Below, piece by piece: positions 21,872 to 33,372 of a DNA stretch of 64,000 bases. The DNA comes from Balaenoptera acutorostrata (lineage: Eukaryota > Chordata > Mammalia > Artiodactyla > Balaenopteridae). The stretch spans positions 42,329,641 through 42,393,640 of the forward strand of contig NC_080074.1 of the NCBI RefSeq assembly GCF_949987535.1, written 5' to 3'. Position 1 is the stretch's first letter. Each line of letters starts with the position of its first letter. The notes beneath the pieces were generated by a model. The model was not told where the DNA came from. It saw nothing but the letters and a program-made list of their open reading frames with translations, and searched no databases. The position numbers and the translations under genes are program-made.

Positions 21872-23571
21872 AAAAGCTAAAAGTATTTCCTGTAAGATCA
21901 TGAAAACAACAACAGTGACCACTCTTCCCAATTTTATTCAACATAGTACTGGAAGCCCTAACCATAATTAGACAAGAAAAAGAGGTAAAAGGCATCCAAA
22001 TTGGAAAAGAAGAAGTAAAGCCATCACTGTTTGCAGATGACATGATGCTGTATGTAGAAAATCCTAAAGATGTCACCATAAAACTAGTAAAGCTAATAAA
22101 GGTATTCAGTAAAGTTGCAGGATAAAAAATTAATATACAGAAACCTGTTGCATTTCTATACACTCACAACAACCTATAAGAAAGAGAAATTAAGAAAACA
22201 ATCCCATTTACAATTGCATCAAAAAGAATAAAATACTTAGAAATAAATCTAACCAAAGAGGTAACAGACCTATACACAGAAAACTATAAGACATTGATGA
22301 AAGAAATTGATGATGACACAGAAACATATACCATGCTCACGGATTAGAAAAATTAATATTTTTAAAACGACCATACTACCCAAGGCAATCTACAAATTTG
22401 ATGCAATCCCTATCAAAATATCAATGGCATTTTTCACATAACTAAAATAAATAATTCTACAATTTGTATGGAAACACAAAGGACCATGAATAGTCAAAAC
22501 AATCTTGAGAAAGAACAAAACTGGAAGTATCACTCTCCCTGATTTCAAACTACACTACAAAGTTACAGTAATCAAAACTGGCACAAACACACACACATAG
22601 ATCAATGGAACAGAATAGAGGCCCAGAAATAAACCCACACTTACATGGTCAAATAATTCATGACAAAGGAGACAAGAATATACAATGGGGAAAAAGTCTC
22701 TTCAATAAATGAAGTTGTGAAAATTGGACAGCAACATGCAAAAGAATCAACTGGGCTGCTTTCTCACACCATATTCAAAAAATAAACTCCAAGTGGATTT
22801 AATACTTAAATGTAAGACCTGAAACCATAAAACTAGAAGAAAACATAGGCAGTATGCTCTTTGACATTAGTCGTAGCAATATTTTTTTGGCTATGTCTCC
22901 TTAGGCAAGGGAAACAGAAGCAAAAATAAACAAATGAGAATATATCAAACTTAAAAGCGTTTGCACAGAGAAAAAACTATCAATAAAATGATAAAGCAGC
23001 CTACTGAATGGGAGAAAATATTTGCAAGCAATATATTTGATAAGGGGTTAATACCCAAAATATACAAAGAAATCATACAGCTCAACATCAAAAAAACCAA
23101 ACAACCCAATTAAAAAATGAGCGGAGGACCTGAATAAACACTTTTCCAAATAAAACATACAGATGATCAACAGACACATGAAAAGATGCTCAATATCATC
23201 AGGAAAATGCAAATTAAAACCACAATGAGATATTGCCTCACACCTATCAGAATGACTATTATCAAAAAGACAGCAAATAACAAGGGTTGGCAAGGATGTG
23301 AAGAAAAGGGAACCCTTGTGCACTGTTCTTAGGAATGTAAATCTGTACAGCCACTATAGAAAATAGTGGAGGTTCTTCAAAAAATTAAAAATAGAAGTAC
23401 CATATGATCTAGCAATTCCACTTCTGGGCATTTTTCCAAAGAAAATTAAAAACACTAATTTGCGAAGATATATGCACCTTCATGTTCATTTCAGCATTAT
23501 TAACAATATCCAAGATATGGAACCAACCTAAGTATCCATAAATAGTTGACTGGATAAAGAAGATGTGGTAT

Positions 23572-23623
<52 letters not shown>

Positions 23624-23770
23624 CACAATGGAATATTATTCAGCCATAAAAAAGAATGAAATTTTGCTATTTGAGATAGCATGGATAGACCTAGAAGACA
23701 TTATGCTAAGTGAAATAAGTCAGACAGAGAAAGATAAATAAGATATGGATTTCACTTTTATGTGGAATCT
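21872..23770 (+). pseudogene. L1MA-type ORF2 pseudogene, 3' half (RT and C-terminal domain)
   Basis: The older plus-strand L1 resumes after the gap in the middle of the RT domain ('aaaagctaaaagtatttcct', the 'KLKxFPLRSG' region). Motif C 'FADD' is at 22030-22041, followed by YVENPKD. The thumb and connection regions are broken by many stops and shifts. The C-terminal part is recognisable from 'gaatgggagaaaatatttgc' to 'gaatattattcagccataaa'. The (CA)n at 23573-23622 has expanded inside former coding sequence. Roughly 0.8 kb of ORF2 between 18302 and 21872 is unaccounted for when compared with the intact order at 35460-36290. Confidence 0.88.
23573..23622. repeat. (CA)n microsatellite inside L1 ORF2
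   Basis: About 24 CA dinucleotides followed by CCCC. The position corresponds to the L1 motif 'gtggtacatatatacaatgg' near the ORF2 end, so the repeat grew from a short AC/AT run in the L1. Confidence 0.97.
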
Positions 23771-24091
23771 AATAAACAATCAACCATAACAAAATAGAAA
23801 CAGATTCATAGACACAGAGAACAAACTGGTGGTTGCCAGAGGAGAAGAGCATGAAAAAGGTGCGTGAAGTTAAGAGGTACAAACTTCCAGTTATAAAATA
23901 AATAAGTCACAGGGATATAATGTACATCATAGGGAATATAATCAATAATACTGTAGTAACTTTGTATAGTGACAGCTAGTAACTAGATTTATCGTGGTAA
24001 CCATTTTGTAATGTATAAAAATATCAAATCACTGTTGTACACCTGAATCTAATATAATTTTGTAAGTCTATCATGCTTCAATAAAAAAAAA
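23771..24091 (+). repeat. L1MA-type 3' UTR and tail
   Basis: 'ctggtggttgccagaggaga', 'ggtaaccattttgtaatgta' and 'tcactgttgtacacctgaat' are the L1MA9-like 3' UTR. It finishes 'cttcaataaaaaaaaa' (AATAAA signal at about 24080) and a short A-tail. This dates the element to before most cetartiodactyl-specific L1s. Confidence 0.88.
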
Positions 24092-24094
24092 GTC

Positions 24095-24590
24095 AGTCAC
24101 AGACAATGGTGCCTACCAGTACCAGTGTCACACAGTGGAAGGAGCTCCCAAGAATGACTTCAGCCAGCGTCCATGTCCCCAGGGTGAGCCACAGCCCATA
24201 CCACCCCCGCCTCTCCAGGAGACTCTCCAAGACCAGCAGAAATTCCTGGACCTTAGAACTTCTGCTGTTTCAAAAGAATTGAGAGTCCCTATAGAGACAG
24301 GAAGTTAACTCATGGTCTTGAAAGATATTATACAGCTGCTGAAGCACCAGTCATCACCCCTGTGTTCTAAGCAGGGAGTGGAATTAAGGCAAAAGGATTG
24401 GTCTTGGCCAACAGTTCCCCTTTTAAGGATTCTTCCTGGATGTTTCACCCAACAACTTTTGTTTATGTATCATGAGAAAGATCTCAGTCACATGGTCAAG
24501 ACACCTATAAGAAAAGCTGAAAATATGGTATTTGAATGGTCCTGAATAAAATTGGGATTCTACTACTGAAAAAAAAATTAGTCATACTTT
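24095..24590 (+). other. Unclassified block ending in AATAAA and an A-tract
   Basis: It starts directly after the L1MA tail. The first part is GC-rich ('ccatgtccccagggtgagcc', 'ctctccaggagactctccaa'), the second part A/T-rich. It ends with a polyadenylation-like AATAAA at 24545-24550, 18 bases before an A9 run at 24569-24577. Weakly similar flanks ('aaagtcagtca' / 'aaaattagtca') could be a TSD. It has no long frame; the best is 77 codons (24312-24545). It could be a retrocopied transcript 3' end or a fragment of a repeat family I cannot name. Confidence 0.35.
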
Positions 24591-24639
24591 GACATCCCTA
24601 TAAATACTATCCTTAGATGTAGTCTAGAAGTTAGAATTG

Positions 24640-24770
24640 CTCCACCATTTGCAGTGTAGACTTGGGCAACTCATTTAGCTTATTTGTTCCTCAGTTTCCT
24701 AATCTGTCAGTTGAGAGAGTTTAATAAGACGGTCCCTTTCATCTCTAAAATGAGCACAATTCTATGATAC
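24640..24770 (+). repeat. MIR SINE
   Basis: 'gcagtgtagacttgggcaac' then 'tcatttagcttatttgttcc', 'tcagtttcctaatctgtcag' and 'catctctaaaatgagc' give the MIR tRNA-related part and core in order. Confidence 0.8.
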
Positions 24771-26433
24771 TGTTGATGAGTGACATTAACTAGGGATGAT
24801 TGACACTACTAAATATTCATAGTATTCATTTTCAACTGAGCCCTCATTTATACTCAATAAGTATTGTATGCACCCTTTAGTATATTATTTATAGTAATTA
24901 TCCTAAAGCCTCACTAGTCTCCTCAAGTCCTCTCCCATTCCATCATCCACATTGGGCAGATGTAGACCCAAACTAATGAAATCTTCAGGTAGACACAGAC
25001 CAGCTCCTAGCAATTGGTTTGTAAGAAGCAGGCAGCATAATGAAGATACCTCTCAGGATAGTTTTGGTACTATCTATTTGATACTGAAGAGCCACCACAT
25101 GCATGCTGATGATGAAAATCACCATTTGGAATGCAATGCTTTTTCTACATTTTGATTCATCTGTCATCTTTTTCACATGTGTCTATTTGAAGACCAAGTG
25201 TTGGAAATATACATAATGTCACCAAAAAAGGTTGATGGTATACCCATTATGTTAAATTCTACCCCCTTATTTTTGTTCTGAGAAATTGCTAAATGATCTA
25301 AGTGTTAAAATTAAATGGTTGGTCTTGAGAGTAGGGCCATTTCACAGTGACAGTGGAATAGAGAGAATATGTTAAAATTAGAATAAGCTTAAGAAAGAAT
25401 TATACACTCTGACCAAGGTGGGAAAATTAGCTGAAGTATCTGCCAAGAGAAAGTGGAAAGTTCTAAGATACCAGATGTCTCTGCGGGTTCCAAATTTGGA
25501 ATTCTTTGTCACCTTTTCAATCTTCCTTGAGAAGTATCAAGGCTTACAATGCATGTGGTTTGGCATATGGGCTGTTATTTTGCATTTCTAGACTCTGAGT
25601 CTGCTTTTCAATCAGCATCCAAGCTATTTTGCTAAGTTCTATGATATCTTAGGATATATGGCTCTCAAGAACATGACGTAAAGAAATAATTACTTGTTCT
25701 TTCCCTCCTTCATTTCATTATGAAGATCTGCAGACAAAATTTAGGGCCCAAGGAAGCATAACCACTATCTTTCATTTCTTTCTGGAAGTCCTTCTGAATG
25801 TTTTTTTTGTGGAAGAAAGAGCTTTAATTTTTTGAATATCATAGAGGGCAGTCTGGGATCTCCCTTTCTAGCCATATTTCTCTCTTCAGCACCAGCCCCT
25901 CCCTGAACCGCCCCACTGAGAACCAAATATGACTCCTGTACCTGATTTCAGGTGATCAAGACAATGGGACAATGTATATGAAAACCAATTATTCATTTAG
26001 CAATGACAGTTAAATTGAAAATGAATAAATGATGGGAGAAGAAAGAACAATTAAAAGCCAAATGAGAAAGACCTCTAATATAAAAGAAGCACCCATTTCA
26101 AAATTAAGACATTAATTTTCATATATCTCATTTTTCTTGATCTTGGATTGCAGGACTATTCAGAATTGTTCACTAGATGTAATATATTACGTTGGTGGCA
26201 AATTACTGATTTGTAAACATCACATAGCACCCTTGAACATGTAAAATTTATGTTTGTCTGCATTTTCAGTTGTTTAGAAATCGATTGTTAAAGTCTAAAT
26301 GGATAGTTTCATACCTTCCAACTTATCAATAGCACATGAATAATGCGAAATGCCTAAAAAATATCCCTTTCTTTTACCCGTGAAAAAAATTGTTACACAA
26401 AATTGAGGTTAGGACTGTTTTTTATCAACATGC
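24771..26433. other. No gene seen; single-copy-looking sequence
   Basis: About 1.7 kb without a recognised repeat and without a convincing coding frame. Short frames at 24952-25155 and on the reverse strand at the same place have no motif. A T8 run lies at about 25801. Confidence 0.5.
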
Positions 26434-26449
26434 TAAAATGCTATTTTTA

Positions 26450-26812
26450 TTTATTTTTTTATTTTTAAAATTTTATTTATTTATTTATTTTTGGCTGCCT
26501 TGGGTCTTTGTTGCTGCACACGGGGCTTTCTTAGTTGTGGCGAGCAGGGGCTACTCTTCGTTATGGTGCGCGTGCTTCTCATTATAGTGGCTTCTCTTGT
26601 TGTGGAGCACGGGGTCTAGGCGTGTGGGCTTCAGTAGTTGTGGCACGGGGCTCAGTAGTTGTGACTCGCGGGCTCTAGAGAGCAGGCTCAGTAGTTGTGG
26701 CGCATGGGCTTAGTTGCTCCACAGCATGTGGGATCCTCCCAGACCAGGGCTCGAACCTGTGTCCCCTGCATTGGCAGGCGGATTCTTAACCACTGCGCCA
26801 CCAGGGAAGCCC
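26450..26812 (-). repeat. CHR-type SINE with perfect 16-bp TSD
   Basis: Inverted full-length CHR SINE. The head is at the right ('cactgcgccaccagggaagc', reversed), the B-box region reads 'cagggctcgaacctg', and the TTTA-rich tail is at 26450-26493. The direct repeat 'taaaatgctattttta' is identical at 26434-26449 and 26813-26828. Confidence 0.95.
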
Positions 26813-26828
26813 TAAAATGCTATTTTTA

Positions 26829-27559
26829 AAATAGTGACAAACCTCTTTGGAAAATGACCTCTATAATGAAGAATCAATTCTGGCAGGATCATTATGCATA
26901 TTAGTTAAACATTCATGGGAAAGGTGGAGCAGCCTGCAGAGTGTTTAAAAGTAGAAACAAGAGAGCATAAATGTCCTATGTCATAAACTATATCCTGGCA
27001 GAGGCTTATGGGTCCTGAAATTAGAGAAGACAACCGAAAGTTACCAGATACAGAGACTTTTCCTCCCTTTTATTTTGTATCCAGGTAGAAGCAGCCACAG
27101 GGGAGAAAAATGTTTTTAAAAAGATAAAAGCATATTTTGAAGCTGGAATCTCTTAACAAAAATGAGTTGAGAAAGTATATAAATGTAAAGTCGTGAATTG
27201 TATGCGACAAGCTATGGAATAGTGACTTAGAACTGCTTTTCTCTCTGAATCAATAACGAGGAGGTTTTCTGATTGGAAAGCTAAAACCCAGGTGAACACC
27301 CAGAAGATTCCTGCTGCTGAATCATATGAGATGGAGGGAAATGTCATGGAAGTCACAGCTTGGGAAACTAGCAAAACTTAATTATTCAACAGCCCTTCCC
27401 CCTTCGTCTTTGCCAAAGGAATGGATCATCATGTTGGGAGAGGAGAGTGTGCCCACGTGCTCAGCCCCAGGAGATGTCTGTGGCTTGTTTAATACAATCA
27501 TAGCAATCCTAGCCTCCTTTGCTAGTCAATCATCAGGCCAATATTCTGTGCATCTTTGA
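26829..27559. other. No gene seen; single-copy-looking sequence
   Basis: Ordinary A/T-rich DNA. Neither strand shows a frame with a recognisable domain. Confidence 0.5.
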
Positions 27560-27960
27560 GGGTGGAAATGGGGGGCCATGTGATCCAATTCTTCTAAGGA
27601 GTCACAAAGGAAAGCCTAATGAAGAGCCTGGGAGAGATCTGTCTTCCTGACACAAGAAAAGCCCTTTTCCTTCAGCCCGAAACAAACATGATGTCACGAG
27701 GTCATAATGCTTCCTCAGTAGCCATCTTGTAGCTTAAGGGCCAACACATCAACAAGCTGAGGATGGCAGAGAAGAAAGGTAGAAAACTAGTTCCTTGATA
27801 TGAACTTTGGGTTGCTTTACCAAATCTAGAACCACCTCCTCCCAGAATTCTCACTCTGTAGGAAAATGAAAGTCCTTTATTTTTGAGTCTCTGTTACTTG
27901 AGAATTGTGTAGCTTGCAGCTGAGCGATGCTAACTGATAGAAAAATATAGATTGTAAAAG
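27560..27960 (+). repeat. Ancient mammalian LTR-like repeat, family unassigned
   Basis: Ordered short matches to an old mammalian element: 'tagccatcttgtagcttaag', 'gatggcagagaagaaaggta', 'aatctagaaccacctcctcc', 'ctttatttttgagtctctgt', and the 3' end 'gcagctgagcgatgctaact' plus 'gatag', which resembles MLT/MaLR-type termini ('aactgatac'). Strongly decayed. Confidence 0.45.
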
Positions 27961-29585
27961 TAAGAGGACTTCATGATTCTAAGGCTGGAGAGTCACCTCC
28001 CACTTTGCAAGGGACACCAGGCAGAAGAGAGTGCAGATCAAGAGATAAAGTTCTGCTGATAAACAAAGGAGTGGGAATGCATGTTGGGGTCCATCTTTGC
28101 GATTTCTACCTCTGATAATGAAGTTTTCTGCAATCACATGTGAGGGGACACATGCTCTTCATTAACAGAAGCAATACCAGAGATGGAAAAATCACTGTTA
28201 AAATAGGCAATAAACTCTTCAATCAGTTCTGTGTCACTCCTGTGATATTTTATTTCACTTGGCATTTCTATCAGTAAGTTCATTAGAAACAGACATTTGT
28301 TTCTAAGAGACATCAGGGAATTCAGTAATGCCTAGAGATTTCCTAAATGATGGTTCATATATGTATTGAGTCTCACATATGTTTTATGGTTTCATTTAAA
28401 TATGTGTGTGTAGACACAAATAAACATGCCAAGACACACAGGTTGTATTTAAAGAGTTAATTCCCCTTAGATTCTAAATTTCTGAAAGGCAGTGAGTGTC
28501 CACAGTTTAATGCATTTACTGGAGAACTAATATTAATTGACTGAAAGGAAACTTCCAAAATCAGATAAATATTCACCTTATACTGCAGACACACTGTATT
28601 ACCTAGCTCTTTATATAACTTCTTACACTTATACTCAGTATGATGTTTTGTGTTTCCTTAAATATCTGAGGAAGCAAAAAAAGGGTGATGCTAATAAAAA
28701 TGTAAATATAAATAAAATAAAAATGTAGTTCTCTGCGTAACTTGAAGCTCTGTTTTATCATCAGTCCTCCATTCCTCACTTTGACTGTGATATTGATATA
28801 ATAATAACTGGGATATAAATTTTCTTAGCTCTTCCTTTCCTTGCAAAGACTCCACCAATGCCCAACTTCGGTCTTTATCCTTTTGCCTTATTATGAGTAT
28901 GAAAAATAGGCTGGAGCACCTTTTTTTAGAATGAAAAAAGTTTTCACACTTGCGTAACTCATGCAGTTGAAATGGCCTGAAATCAACAGTCCCCAGAAAA
29001 GCAACTTTGAAAAGACACCAAGGCTGAAAAGCAGTAACTGCAAAGAAGTACTTTGAAAAGGATAGTAAGGAAAAGCTCCTATAAAACTGTATGGGAGAGA
29101 GAAAAATATCTGGAACGAGAAGACATTCACTTTGGAAACTTTACAGTTTTGAAAATGTTATACATCTAAGTTTTTTTAATCCCTAAAGTTTTCCTGAGAT
29201 TACAGATGTTTGAAGCTCCCAAATTGGCTTTGCGATTCTTGGTAGGAAAATTTGATTTCCAGAATAGCTTTCTCACTGTATAAAATATTAGGATAATTAC
29301 TTAATTGGCAGAATAAATCAGCAAGAATTGAGCATGTCCAAGTCCCCCCAAAAGTAAAGGAAAGATGTGGAGACAGGAGCAAAATGTAGAGTAGAGGAAG
29401 AGGCAAGTGCATTGGGTTTGGAGGAGCCAGAGAATAAACAGGTAGGCACCAAGGTGGGGCCAAGGAAAAGGGGATGATTTGGGGAGACTGGGTCAGGAAC
29501 TCGAGAGAGGGTTTCCCCTCTAAGGAAGAGACTCAAGTCAGAAGTTAGAACTTACTCCTGTCCACCTGTCTCTAATTCACATTCT
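27961..29585. other. No gene seen; single-copy-looking sequence
   Basis: About 1.6 kb with no recognisable repeat, no convincing frame and no RNA gene. T- and A-rich stretches at 28680-28730 are low complexity. Confidence 0.5.
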
Positions 29586-29663
29586 TATTCTCTCTGTGTT
29601 TCTCTCTCTATGCCTGTCTCTCTGTGTCTGTCTGTCTGTCAGTCTGTGTGTGTGTCTCTCTCT

Positions 29664-29697
<34 letters not shown>
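29586..29697. repeat. Compound (TC)n (TCTG)n (TG)n (AC)n microsatellite
   Basis: A pyrimidine-rich TCTCTG/TCTG run passes into TGTG, then 'ctctctctg', then about 17 AC dinucleotides ending at 29697. It is open in several frames only because it lacks stop codons. Confidence 0.95.
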
Positions 29698-29699
<2 letters not shown>

Positions 29700-30889
29700 C
29701 CATAGAAGGACCCTGTCTTGCAATCCCTATAGGATTTGGTGTGGAACAAGGAAAGCCTTTAGTGTCTATGTGTGGGCAGATAAGGGGAGCCTTTGTGTCA
29801 GTGAATGTTCCCAAGAAAGCATGGTTGCTAATAGGCTTCCTGGTTCCCCCGGGACAAGGCCCTGGGCGTGTCACTGTCTGATTATGGCAGTTATCTCTCT
29901 TACATTCCCACGCAACCCTCTGAAGATTTGTGGGAATTCCTTTTTCCCTTTTTCTCTCTCTGCCCCATCTGGAAAATATTGCAATGTTTGTGTTCACTTC
30001 CTACGGCCCTTGTCATCCCAGGGCTGAGCCAGGCCTTGCTGCTCTTTCCTTTCACACAGGCCTGTAAGGTATGTCCTCTCCTCTGCCTCCTTCCCTCTGA
30101 AGTAGTTGTTTATGACACAGAGCCTCCTTTGCTCTTTTATCCTCTTCATCAAAAACAACTTCATTACCTGCATTTGCCTTCGGTCTTATGATGTCAATGA
30201 AACCCTGAGCTCTCACCCACCAGGGTCTAGTACAAGTTGGGTGTGCTCAGGTGTGAATACAAACCAGGGTGATCTTCAATCGTCTGAACCAATCTCAAGT
30301 GATGCTTTGTCCTTGGAGCTTTGGGATGGTCACTAGCTCTGGACTGGGGCACATCAATGAGGATCTTCGGCTGAAAAAAATTCTGCCGAACTTAAACATA
30401 AAAAATGTATAGGAAGAATACGAGGGTAGGATTGATATATTCCCGGAATTCACAGAAGATCAGAGGAATGAGGCTCTGTCCTGGACAGGAAGGAGAGTTT
30501 GGGGGACTAAGAAAGAAAAATCTCAGCAGTGGCCTCATATTAGGGACATCCAGGTCATCATGAGTAAGTGCCAAAGAGCACTCTTTTATTTGATTCAATT
30601 AGTTATGATTCAAAGGGCCAGTAAAGACCCTCTGATGGGCTGAACAGAGGTTACACGCCTTCTCCTGGGCAAACAAGATGAGGAGAGAGCCTCTAGTTCC
30701 AACGAGCTCCAGAGTAAAAGGTATGAATCTGGATTTTCCTGTACTGCAAAACTAAACACACGGAAGAGAGATGATTCCCCAAAATAAAATTATGATGCTG
30801 TTGAGAGCTATGCAGCCCAAAGTGATAGAGGTACACTACACAGGGCCCCCTTTCCACTGTTACATAAAGGTTGTGGTTTCCTAAGGTTG
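29698..30889. other. No gene seen; somewhat GC-richer single-copy-looking sequence
   Basis: More GC-rich than its surroundings between about 29700 and 30350, with overlapping frames of 107-143 codons that start within or next to the microsatellite and carry no domain. I see no start-to-stop gene or splice pattern that can be supported. Confidence 0.45.
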
Positions 30890-30943
30890 CACAGTGCTGG
30901 TACATGGTAGGTGATTAATAAATATTTGTTGACTGAGTGGAAT
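30890..30943 (+). repeat. L2 extreme 3' end
   Basis: 'gcacagtgctggtacatggt' followed by 'aggtgattaataaatatttg' and 'ttgactgagtgga' is the L2 terminus ('agtgcctggcacatagtagg', 'caataaatatttgttgaatg'). Confidence 0.75.
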
Positions 30944-32097
30944 ACCCCCATCTTCCAGAGGTCCTGATGGAGGGTGGTCCCGGGCCAGATTATCCAAGAG
31001 ATGATTAATGTTCAGAATAAATCCTTCCTGGAGCCTTAGTCTGAGGCTATGCCAAACCAACTCCTGAGGCAAGAAGGTCCAAGGTAAGAAGTGGATTAAA
31101 GGTAAAGCTGGAAAAGATGAGGATCAAGGCAAAACTGATTTCTCTCTCTCTTTCTCTTTAACTGCATATCACATCCTACTCTTATTACCTGCCTTAAAGC
31201 AGAACAGAGGCTTAGTGTTATTTACTGAAGACTATTGCAATATCACAGGTATTAAAAAAGATCATAGTACAATTAGCCCTGAAGAGTTGATAAGAATTGT
31301 TCACATGCTCAAAACATTCATCACTGGGATTCAATTTGTTTGGCCATTACAGTGTATTTTCTTTAGTGCCCTTCAAAAAATAATCTTCTTTTCTTTCTGT
31401 TCATTGGAACAAAGAGTTATCACTGGGAAAATGAAGATACTTTAGAGCAAGCTCTTGTGGATCCAGCATTTAAGGAAGACTATGTACTCTTCATCATTTC
31501 TCTGGTATCCTTCTATTATTTGCTGGGCAATCACTCAAATATATTTTGGAATATAAACTTTTATGTAAGAATAGTTTTAAATAAAGAAAACCTTCCTTGT
31601 TTTGTGGCTAGTTGAGCCACTAAATAAAAGATATCTTCTTTATTTTCTCATGGAAACTGATTATAATCATTAGTAAGCACTATTTTCACGTTCCTTTTCC
31701 TATCACTATTTCTACAAAAGTTGAAACAAATAGCTGAAAGAAGCTTTGTCAATAAGAATCAATACTGGGCATCCTTGATACCTAAACAATGCCAGAATAC
31801 CATTAATGATGGGTGGAGAAAGCAAAAGTGGAAGATGCAATTATTATTATTGTATTTTATTTTTAATAATAATAAATGCTTAATTATAACACAATTTAGA
31901 GAATTATTTTGACATTAAATATGATCAGAATTGATCTATGTATGCTATAATCAAGTGGTAAAAATGAAGAATATAAATTGGCAACCTGATTTCAATTTTT
32001 TTTTTGACTCCAGAGATATAATGTCACCTTGCAAATATTTGTATCTTCTGTCTCCTTCAGAACTAAACTCACCTGGTCACTCAGCTCTTACAGTGCT
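30944..32097. other. No gene seen; A/T-rich single-copy-looking sequence
   Basis: No recognised repeat or frame of interest. A short TC/CT tract lies at about 31139-31158, and AAT-rich low complexity at about 31845-31875. Confidence 0.5.
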
Positions 32098-32290
32098 TGT
32101 TGCAATTCAGTTCAACAACATTTACTGAGTGAAGTTTAGAGTAGGGTGCTATGTTAGGCAGAACAAGACATACAAAAAAGAATAAGAGAAATGACCTATC
32201 TGCCAAGAGGTAATGGTCTGATAGGGTGGAAGAGGCAAGTACAATGATACCAGCCAAAAGAATAAGTGTCAAAGTGAGGTACAAAGATCT
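32098..32290 (-). repeat. L2 3' end, inverted
   Basis: On the plus strand it reads 'gttcaacaacatttactgag', then 'gtgctatgttaggcagaaca', 'ctatctgccaagaggtaatg' and 'gtctgatagggtggaag'. This is the reverse of the L2 3' UTR (compare 'tttattgagcacctactatg' ... 'ctcatggagcttac'). Confidence 0.6.
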
Positions 32291-32465
32291 GTCTTCAACT
32301 ATATAAAGGACAATTCTGTGGAGAAGAAGAGAATATGTTTTCAGAATTGCCCAGTATGTCACAACATATATAAACCCATTCATTGGCCAGCTGCCTGGGA
32401 AATACTTGTATTGTAGAAACAATTTGATCATGGCCCCTGGGAAACCTCTGCTTTCAGATCTCTGT

Positions 32466-32481
32466 AAAGTTGAGGGAAATA
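32466..32481 (+). repeat. Left target-site duplication of full-length L1
   Basis: 'aaagttgagggaaata', identical to 38285-38300. It fixes the 5' boundary of the L1 at 32482. Confidence 0.95.
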
Positions 32482-33372
32482 GGAGGAACCAAGAAGAAGG
32501 AGTAGAAGGATGTGCTCTTACTCCCTCTTGCGAGAACAACAAAATCACAACTAGCTGCTGGACAATCGACAGGAAGAAACTGGAACTCACCAAAAAAGAT
32601 ACCCCACATCCAAAGACAAAGGGGAAGTCAAAATGAGACGGTAGGAGGGGCACAATCACAGTAAAATCAAATTCCATAACTGCTGGGTGGGTGACTCACA
32701 GACGGGAGAACAGTTATACCACAGAAGTCTACCCACTGGAGTGAAGGTTCTGAGCCGCACGTCAGGCTTCCCAAACTGGGGGTCCGGCAGTGAGAGGAGG
32801 AATTCCTAGAGAATCAGACTTTGAAGTCTAGTGGGATTTGATTGTAGGACTTTGACAGGACTGGGGGAAACAGAGACTCCACTCTTGGAGGGCACACACA
32901 AAGTAGTGTGTGCATCAGGACCCAAGGGGAAGGAGCAGTGAACCCAGGGGAGACTGAACCAGAACTACCTGCTAGTCTTGGAGGGTCTCCTGCAGAGGCG
33001 GGGGGTGGCTGTGGCTCACTGTGGGGACAAGGACACTGGCAGCAGAAGTTCTGGGAAGTACTCCTTGGCGTGAGCCCTCCCAGAGTCTGTCATTAGCCCC
33101 ACCAGAGAGCTCAGGTAGGCTACAGGGTTGGGTTGCCTCAGGCAAAACAACCAACAGGGAGGGAACCCAGCCCCACCCATCAACAGTCAAGTGGATTAAA
33201 GTTTTACTGAGCTCTGACCACCAGAGCAACAGTCAGCTCTACCCACCACCAGTCCCTCCCATCAAGCCTCTTAGATAGCCTCATCCACCAGAGGGCAGAG
33301 AGCAGAAGCAAGAAGAACTACAATCCTGCAGCCTGTGGAACAAAAAACTACTTTCACAGAAAGATAGACAAG
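32482..33372 (+). repeat. Full-length cetartiodactyl L1: 5' UTR
   Basis: It begins 'ggaggaaccaagaagaagga' right after the TSD, where intact copies have the L1 start 'ggaggaaccaagatggcgga'. It continues through 'tcttggagggcacacacaaa', the GC-rich 'gagggtctcctgcagaggcg' part and 'ccaccagagggcagagagca' to the ORF1 start. No 5' truncation is apparent. In live copies this carries the internal promoter; many CpGs here have decayed. Confidence 0.9.

Noticed and set aside
29596..30027. 143-codon frame beginning in the TC/TG microsatellite
   Set aside because: Open only because the microsatellite has no stop; the translated part is dipeptide repeat followed by sequence without motif.
29698..30350. 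GC-richer stretch as a possible exon
   Set aside because: No frame bounded by plausible splice sites and no protein similarity that I recognise.
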